Source of the DNA: an uncultured bacterium
GTDB lineage: Bacteria; Vulcanimicrobiota; Xenobia; Xenobiales; Xenobiaceae
Length of the DNA stretch: 64,000 bases
Direction of reading: 5' to 3'
Assembly: GCA_934644775.1 (NCBI GenBank)
Contig: CAKUDB010000006.1
Coordinates: 1 to 64,000, forward strand
The translations under genes were made by a program, and so were the position numbers. Shown one piece after another: positions 58,650-64,000 of this stretch; the first letter of the stretch is position 1; the number at the start of each line of letters is the position of its first letter. The notes below the pieces were generated by a model. The model was not told where the DNA came from, made no database searches, and worked only from the letters and a program-made list of their open reading frames with translations.

Positions 58650-59405
58650 ATGGTTGCCCCTATCGGAATCAATACCAATACATATTCGCAAGCCAACGCT
58701 ACTCGCAATATGCAGCAAGTTGGTGGTCAGAGCCAATTAACCCGCAAAACCGACGTAGCCCCCCAGAGCGAGGCTCACAATGCTACTGCAACCGACAATG
58801 TCCAGTTGTCCGAAGGCCTTTCTTTTGCTCAAAATGCTCAAGAAAACGCCACCCATATAGGTGCTGCCCAAAATCAGTTTGAAGAAGAGATCAGCGATAC
58901 TTTTGAAAGTGCTCAAGAGCCTGAAGTAGGTAGCGCTCAGGCCGGAACTACCGGTAAAGCCGAAGAGGCTGCCCCCAAAGAGCCGCAAACCGATGAATAC
59001 GGTTTTATTTTAATGGATGACCAAGGCAATACTATTGGTGGAAGCGTTCCTACCGACGATGGAGGAGCCGGTACTCCCCCTCCCGTAGACGGTGGAAACG
59101 GTGGCGCTGCCGGTGAAGTTCCTCCCGAAGGTGGTGGAGGCGGTCAAGCTGGAGAGACTGGCGAAACAGAAAGTGCTGCTGCCCGCGCCGAGCGTCTCCA
59201 AAGGATGGAGCAAGATCGCGAAGCGGCTCTCTCCATCCTCACCCAAATGCAAGCCGACCGTCAAAAATGGCTGGTCGAGTTGATGAAGATCCTCTCTGAT
59301 GCTCAGGCTTCTATTTTCGATATTATTCAGCAAGCTGCCAATAACCGCGCCATGGCTTTCGATAGAGCTATGATGGGTTGGTCCAGAGTTTTTAACGGTC
59401 ACTAA
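58650..59405 (+). CDS. 251-residue protein, R-x4-D-x5-W family (member B)
   Basis: A disordered N-terminal part contains TDNVQLS (48-54) with FAQNA after it, shared with the 173-residue protein divergent from flgB. An acidic middle, a Gly/Pro-rich run (about 130-170) and a long C-terminal helix (about 180-250) follow. The end SDAQASIFDI...NNRAMAFDRAMMGWSRVF has Arg233, Asp238 and Trp244 in the spacing of members A and C. TAAGGAGG lies before the ATG. It ends the export locus, with a terminator 30 bases on. A secreted or surface-exposed component is my best guess. Confidence 0.72.
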   Translation: MVAPIGINTNTYSQANATRNMQQVGGQSQLTRKTDVAPQSEAHNATATDNVQLSEGLSFAQNAQENATHIGAAQNQFEEEISDTFESAQEPEVGSAQAGTTGKAEEAAPKEPQTDEYGFILMDDQGNTIGGSVPTDDGGAGTPPPVDGGNGGAAGEVPPEGGGGGQAGETGETESAAARAERLQRMEQDREAALSILTQMQADRQKWLVELMKILSDAQASIFDIIQQAANNRAMAFDRAMMGWSRVFNGH

Positions 59406-59433
59406 GATTAGTTGGCCTTTTTATACGGCACAG

Positions 59434-59484
59434 CAAAAAAACCCGCTCGTCAATATCGATTATCGACCGGCGGGCTTTTTCTTT
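59434..59484. terminator. terminator after the export locus
   Basis: CCCGC-type arm (59442-59446) with the following CGtC pairs with GaCcgGCGGG (about 59464-59474), A7 before and T5 after. It can serve both strands. Confidence 0.8.
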
Positions 59485-59517
59485 ACTAGCCGAATTGACA
59501 ATTCTCTAATATATTAC

Positions 59518-59557
59518 AAAAAAACAGCCGCCAGCACTCAAAAATGCTACTCGGCTG
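59518..59557 (-). terminator. terminator after the ATP-grasp gene
   Basis: CAGCCG (59525-59530) with inner AGCA pairs with TGCT and CGGCTG (59552-59557). On the minus strand seven T follow. Confidence 0.82.
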
Positions 59558-59583
59558 CTTTTCTTTACAGACTAAATAGAAGC

Positions 59584-60501
59584 CTAGATATTTTGCCAAT
59601 TGGCCGTAGTATCGTTGCGAGCTCCCGCTTTAGCTTTTTCAATAAGCAAATCGGCCATCTTATTGACAGCCCAAGGGAAGTGAGCCTCTTTTAAAGAGCG
59701 ATAATCGAAATCACAAACATAATTGGTAATATCGATAGCATAGAGAACGTGATCTTTAATAGCGAACTCTAAGGCATTCATGTCGTAGCCTATAGCGCTA
59801 TTAAACTTGATAGTATATTCTTCAGCTTTAGCCAAATCGGCCGGATCGAGCACTCCCTGATCTTGGACATATTCGCCCTGGCCCATAGGACGAGGAATAT
59901 AACGAATAGCTCTAGCATTAGTGCGACCGATACTTAAGCAACGAATATAATCTTCCCAAGCGATAAATTCTTGCAAAGTCATAGTCAAGCTGCCAGACTC
60001 ATTGTAAGCCTTGATAGCCTCTTCTTTGCTGTAAATTTTATAGACATTCTTCCAACCGCCGCCAAAAGCCGGCTTCATAATACAAGGCAAACCAACTTCA
60101 GCTAAGCGAGCATCCCAGTCGATAGGCCACATATTGCGCAAAGAACCGGCTGTAATATCGGCAGTGTAAGCTAAGTTGGGCAATACTACAGTTTTAGGTA
60201 CGGGAATACCTAAACGTTTGGCCAAGGAGTAGCCGAAAAACTTATCATCAACATTCATCCAGAAGGGATTATTGACAACATAAGTACCTTGCAAAGAAGC
60301 TTGCTTTAAATAAACTTGGTAGTAAGGCACTTCGTGGGAGATACGATCTAAGATGGCACCGTAAGGGCACTTTTCAGCGCAGCTAGTGCCGCCTAAGTGA
60401 ATATATTCAGCCTGTACGCCACAATTGCGGCGATTTATCTCTGCCAATACACCATCAGGAAAACTATCCTCACGACCGCGTAAAATACCGACTTTCAACA
60501 T
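59584..60501 (-). CDS. ATP-grasp family ligase of unknown substrate
   Basis: About 305 residues. The N-terminal domain carries GTSCAEKCPYGAILDRISHEVPYY, the centre has the ATP-grasp lysine in PCIMKPAFGGGWKNVYKI (about 150-168), and LQEFI and the metal-binding DITNY near the C-terminus (NALEFAIKDHVLYAIDITN). The fold is that of RimK or YheC-like carboxylate-amine ligases, which join an acid to an amine or thiol via acyl phosphate. I use ATG 60501 with GAGGAGGG upstream; the longer frame starts inside that Shine-Dalgarno. The substrate cannot be told. It follows the HEAT-like gene. Confidence 0.82.
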   Translation of the reverse strand: MLKVGILRGREDSFPDGVLAEINRRNCGVQAEYIHLGGTSCAEKCPYGAILDRISHEVPYYQVYLKQASLQGTYVVNNPFWMNVDDKFFGYSLAKRLGIPVPKTVVLPNLAYTADITAGSLRNMWPIDWDARLAEVGLPCIMKPAFGGGWKNVYKIYSKEEAIKAYNESGSLTMTLQEFIAWEDYIRCLSIGRTNARAIRYIPRPMGQGEYVQDQGVLDPADLAKAEEYTIKFNSAIGYDMNALEFAIKDHVLYAIDITNYVCDFDYRSLKEAHFPWAVNKMADLLIEKAKAGARNDTTANWQNI

Positions 60502-60584
60502 GCTGTAAATAACCCTCCTCAACGGAATAGGCGACCTTAGGGCCGCAGCTTAAAAAGATTGACAAGCCCAGAAACTTACCATTA

Positions 60585-61571
60585 TTAACGCTTTTTATTA
60601 AAGTAGGCCAAAGCCCAATTGCGTACGCCCAAATCGCCATCATGTAAAGCGCTGCGCAAAAACTCATCGTTCTCCGTTTCGGCCGCTAAAGCATAAGCGC
60701 GACGACGGACGCTGGCATCACCATAGTTGCGACAAAGATCGTAAAGGGCCGTACATTGCACTTTAAACTTTTGGTTTTGTAAATCGATACGCTCTTCAGG
60801 ATCCATAAGAGCCATTAGATCCAGGACGCCGTGCAACAGAGGCATAATATCGTCGCTCCAATAAGAGATATTCTCGACGATATGGCGGAGAACTTTAGGA
60901 GCATTTTCTGTAGCTTTAGCTAAGCAAGTGACAGCTTTTCTGGCTAAAAAGTTGGGAGCATAGACAGGCTGCTTTAAGAAACCGCTAGAGACGCTCTTCT
61001 CTACATCTAGCCCCAGAGCCCACTGACAGATAGTCAGCTTATTGTCAGCCGTAAAACCGCGTATTCCCAAAGACTGCTCTATTAAAGCTAAACGCCCCTC
61101 TTTAGAAAGATAGTCGCTAACTAATAGACAAATAAATAAACAAACTCTGTCATTATTGCTCAGTTCCGGCTTACTGACCAAAGCTCTGCCACAATAAAGG
61201 CTCTCCTCTTTCTTCAAAGGCTCAAGGGAAACTTCTCTGGCAAAATGTACTTCTGTCTCAGGATTGATAAGCTCACAGGCAAAACTGATAATCTTATCGA
61301 CCATAATAGTTTCTCCGGCATTTTCACAGAGCCAAGATATAGCTAAAATTCCACCGGGAGAGACCTGAACTAACTGACTAAGAGCCTTCTGACGTATGCT
61401 GTCACTTAATTTTTTACTCTTAAATATCTCACGAGCTAAAGCATCAAGCCAATCTTGCTCCGTCACAGAAGCCTGTTCCCCGGCCCCATCACGTTTCATA
61501 CAACGCTGCAAACGCCTGCGGGCCGCCCCCTTCACTTGCTGTAAGGCTGCGCTACTGAAAACCTCGTCCAA
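60585..61571 (-). CDS. HEAT-like repeat protein of unknown function
   Basis: A 328-residue, all-helical soluble protein. The C-terminal portion YGDASVRRRAYALAAETENDEFLRSALHDGDLGVRNWALAYF has two clear HEAT-type helix pairs (DxxVRxxA and DxxVRxxA-like). The front half has weaker repeats and several Cys. HEAT proteins are adaptors. The TTG start has GGGAGG eight bases upstream. It lies between rpoC (after that gene's terminator) and the ATP-grasp gene, which starts 83 bases after its stop and may be cotranscribed. Confidence 0.75.
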   Translation of the reverse strand: MDEVFSSAALQQVKGAARRRLQRCMKRDGAGEQASVTEQDWLDALAREIFKSKKLSDSIRQKALSQLVQVSPGGILAISWLCENAGETIMVDKIISFACELINPETEVHFAREVSLEPLKKEESLYCGRALVSKPELSNNDRVCLFICLLVSDYLSKEGRLALIEQSLGIRGFTADNKLTICQWALGLDVEKSVSSGFLKQPVYAPNFLARKAVTCLAKATENAPKVLRHIVENISYWSDDIMPLLHGVLDLMALMDPEERIDLQNQKFKVQCTALYDLCRNYGDASVRRRAYALAAETENDEFLRSALHDGDLGVRNWALAYFNKKR

Positions 61572-61698
61572 AAGAAAATCCTCCCAACGATAGCTGGGGA
61601 TAATACTTCTTTCCCAACTCCGTTACCCTACTTATTCCCCGTTCACTTTAGCAAAAAAAGGCAAAAAACCTGCTCCTGCTGTAAGTGAGCCAAGTACC

Positions 61699-61745
61699 AA
61701 AAAGGCGGGCTCGCCCTCATACATAGAATAAGAACGACCCGCCTC
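61699..61745 (-). terminator. terminator after rpoC
   Basis: On the minus strand GGCGGGtCG (61735-61743 region) pairs with CGaGCCCGCC (61704-61712 region) and is followed by five T. Confidence 0.8.
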
Positions 61746-61815
61746 TCATATACATGGAGAGCAACTCAAGGGGCTAGAGAAACTAACTTCCTTCAGCCCC
61801 AAAGTGCCTTCCCAT

Positions 61816-64000
61816 CTAGAAGTTAAAAGTATCGCTACCTAAACTTACGGCCAAGCTGTCTTCAGGAGCCAGCGAACTATCAAAAACGGAAGGGCCTGAG
61901 TGCTTAGTCTCTTCGTAGACCTTAGCTCCATGCAAACCGATCTTTACCTGGCGATATTGCTCCATACCAGTACCGGCAGGGATCAATTTACCGATAATGA
62001 CATTTTCCTTCAGGCCACGCAAATGGTCAACTTTACCATTGATAGCCGCCTCAGTGAGAACTTTGGTAGTCTCTTGGAAGGAAGCGGCCGACAAGAAGGA
62101 GTCGGTAGCCAAGGAAGCCTTAGTAACACCCAAGAGCACTGGCTCAAAGGTAGCAAAGGCTCTGAGCTTTTCGCCAGCAGCGGCTTCTCCCAATTCGGCG
62201 ATAAGCTTGTCGTTTTCGTCCCGAATCATATTGTTCTGGCTTTCGACATAGAGCACATCTTGTAAACTGCCAGGCAACATATTAGTGTCGCCAGCATCGG
62301 TGATACGCACTTTACGCAACATCTGGCGTACAATAACTTCTACGTGTTTATCACTAATGTCTACACCTTGATCGCGGTATACGGTTTGTACCTGGTCGAC
62401 AATGTAGCGCTGCACGTGCTCCAAGCCCTTAATGCGCAAGATGTCATGGGGATTCATAAAGCCGTCGACAATAACGTCACCAGCTACTACGGTATCACCC
62501 TCAGCGACATTGAGTCGGGCATTGTGAGGTACTAACATGTCAAATTCATCTTCGACGCTGCCATCGGCCCGGCGACGAGTAATCGTCACCTTTTGCTGAC
62601 CTTTCTCTTCACCCAAAGTGACTACGCCGCTAATTTCGGCCAAGAAGCCCAAATTCTTAGGTTTGCGAGCTTCGAAGAGTTCTTCGACACGAGGCAAACC
62701 TTGGACGATGTCTTCCTGAGCAACACCACCAGTGTGGAAGGTACGCAACGTAAGCTGGGTACCAGGCTCACCGATAGACTGAGCCGCTACAATACCGACA
62801 GTTTCACCGATTTCGACGGGCTTACCAGTGGCCAAGTTGCGACCGTAACACTTAGCGCAAACACCATGCTCGGCGTGGCAAGTCATGACAGAGCGGATTC
62901 TAAAGCCGGGACGATACCAAGTATGGCGATCTTCTGGATTGGGCTTAATGAAGCCGCTGGCATCAGCCTCGCGAGAGAGCCAACGCTCAATATCGGCAGC
63001 CTGTTCCTCTTCAATAAGATCGCCCGAGCTAATGTGGCAAGGTTTGCCGCTCTTATCTTCATAATCGAGATCTTGAGCAGCATAACGACCAGTCAGACGC
63101 TCAGCTAAGCGCATCTTAATGTCGTTGCCATTGACAGCAGGCTCCACCAAGATACCATGGCTAGTACCACAATCGGCTTCACGCACGATAATATCTTGAG
63201 AGACGTCGATCAAACGGCGGGTAAGATAACCGGAGTCGGCCGTACGCAGAGCGGTGTCGGCCAAACCTTTACGGGCACCGTGAGTACCGATAAAGTATTC
63301 TAATACGGTCAGACCTTCACGCAAGTTGGCGCGAATAGGCATGGGGATGATCTTACCAGTCGGGTCAGCCATCAAACCGCGCATACCGGCCAACTGTTTT
63401 ACCTGGGATGGGTTGCCACGAGCACCAGAAGTAGCCATCATAAAGACCGGGTTCAAGCGATCTAAGTGGCGCATCATCGCTGAACCGACTTCCTCAGTAG
63501 CGTCAGCCCAAATCTTGTTGAGCTGCAAATAGTGCTCGTTTTCGGTTAAGAAGCCTCTAGCTAAGAAGCGATCGGCCACAGCCACCTTTTCGTCGGCGTG
63601 GGCCAAAATGCGCCCTTTCTCAGGAGGGATCTTGATGTCATGGACGCTGATCGACGTACCAGAGCGGGTGGCAAACTTATAGCCCAAAGCCTTGAGGTTA
63701 TCAAGGAAAGCGGCCGTCTTAGTGTTGCCATGAGCTGAGTGGGTACGCTTAACTAGAGCGACAATATCTTTCTTGCCAAAGGGATGGTTAAATTCGGCAA
63801 AGACCATACGCCCTTTACCCAAGGGGCGACCATCGCCAGGCAAAATAGAATCTTCACGAATATTATCGGGAACAGCACCCCACATAAGCAAACGGCCCAC
63901 AGTAGTAGAGACGCGCTCATTAAAGATGCTGACAAAGATAGGAGCCTGAATCTCGACTACGCCAGCTTCATAAGCCAAAACAGCTTCGTTGACTGAACTA
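61816..64000 (-). CDS. rpoC: RNA polymerase subunit beta-prime, C-terminal part (cut by right edge)
   Basis: The frame stays open to base 64000 (SSVNEAVLAYEAG is the first sequence seen), so the N-terminal half lies to the right. Visible parts include the secondary-channel and bridge regions: GMRGLMADPTGKIIPMPI, then ANLREGLTVLEYFIGTHGARKG and TALRTADSGYLTRRL (bridge/trigger loop), the zinc site CGTSHG...CHAEHGVCAKCYG, and AAQSIGEPGTQLTLRTFHTGG. It lacks the large proteobacterial trigger-loop insertion. It is continuous across the cyanobacterial rpoC1/rpoC2 split point. Confidence 0.97.
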   Translation of the reverse strand, partial: SSVNEAVLAYEAGVVEIQAPIFVSIFNERVSTTVGRLLMWGAVPDNIREDSILPGDGRPLGKGRMVFAEFNHPFGKKDIVALVKRTHSAHGNTKTAAFLDNLKALGYKFATRSGTSISVHDIKIPPEKGRILAHADEKVAVADRFLARGFLTENEHYLQLNKIWADATEEVGSAMMRHLDRLNPVFMMATSGARGNPSQVKQLAGMRGLMADPTGKIIPMPIRANLREGLTVLEYFIGTHGARKGLADTALRTADSGYLTRRLIDVSQDIIVREADCGTSHGILVEPAVNGNDIKMRLAERLTGRYAAQDLDYEDKSGKPCHISSGDLIEEEQAADIERWLSREADASGFIKPNPEDRHTWYRPGFRIRSVMTCHAEHGVCAKCYGRNLATGKPVEIGETVGIVAAQSIGEPGTQLTLRTFHTGGVAQEDIVQGLPRVEELFEARKPKNLGFLAEISGVVTLGEEKGQQKVTITRRRADGSVEDEFDMLVPHNARLNVAEGDTVVAGDVIVDGFMNPHDILRIKGLEHVQRYIVDQVQTVYRDQGVDISDKHVEVIVRQMLRKVRITDAGDTNMLPGSLQDVLYVESQNNMIRDENDKLIAELGEAAAGEKLRAFATFEPVLLGVTKASLATDSFLSAASFQETTKVLTEAAINGKVDHLRGLKENVIIGKLIPAGTGMEQYRQVKIGLHGAKVYEETKHSGPSVFDSSLAPEDSLAVSLGSDTFNF

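Overview
The window reads as an ordinary chromosomal segment of a diderm (Gram-negative-type) heterotrophic bacterium from a lineage I cannot name from sequence alone. The evidence for a diderm is several lipoproteins and exported proteins, a BtuF/BtuC/BtuD-type transporter and a PBP4-type carboxypeptidase. rpoC runs unbroken across the point where cyanobacterial and melainabacterial genes are split into rpoC1/rpoC2, which argues against those phyla. GC content looks moderate, and ATG, GTG and TTG starts are all used with clear Shine-Dalgarno sequences. No insertion sequence, prophage or CRISPR array is visible.

Layout. 1-13.2 kb: tail of an Arg/Pro/Ser-repeat protein, dacB, an XdhC-family gene, an SIS-domain gene coupled to a membrane protein with a FliG-N-like domain, a coupled operon (small Cys protein, pseudokinase-SUMF1 fusion, SpoIID), a lipoprotein, efp, a copper-amine-oxidase-N-like exported protein, a small HTH protein and four tRNAs (Pro, Arg, His, Lys) behind a good sigma70 promoter. 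13.2-20 kb: rapA, an M48 peptidase and a cobalamin/iron-type ABC importer. 20-26.5 kb (plus strand): class III aminotransferase, then SRPBCC protein, acyl-ACP-reductase-like protein and quinate-dehydrogenase-like protein, then greA and lysS. 26.6-36.9 kb: two tandem PAP2-type membrane proteins with near-identical 3' ends, a TPR protein, a large lipoprotein, a B12-type radical SAM protein, recQ and two small unknowns.

37.2-59.4 kb is one long flagellar-type type III secretion locus: flgB-flgC-fliE-fliF-fliG-fliH-fliI-fliJ-slt-fliK-flgE/G-fliM-fliN-fliN-fliO-fliP-fliQ-fliR-flhB-flhA, then four small unknown genes. The order is that of the classical fla/che operon, but flgD, motA, motB, fliL, flhF, flhG and all filament and chemotaxis genes are missing from it. 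Three of the four genes after flhA end in the same short helical motif (R-x4-D-x5-W), and I think they are a new paralogous family, possibly substrates or accessory parts of this export machine. Several parts of the machine carry unusual low-complexity extensions, and FliI and FlhB share a PKT[NQ]FTA motif. The locus is punctuated by terminators, inverted repeats and alternative-hairpin leaders, suggesting several transcription units.

59.5-64 kb (minus strand): an ATP-grasp enzyme, a HEAT-like protein and the 3' part of rpoC, which leaves the window on the right.
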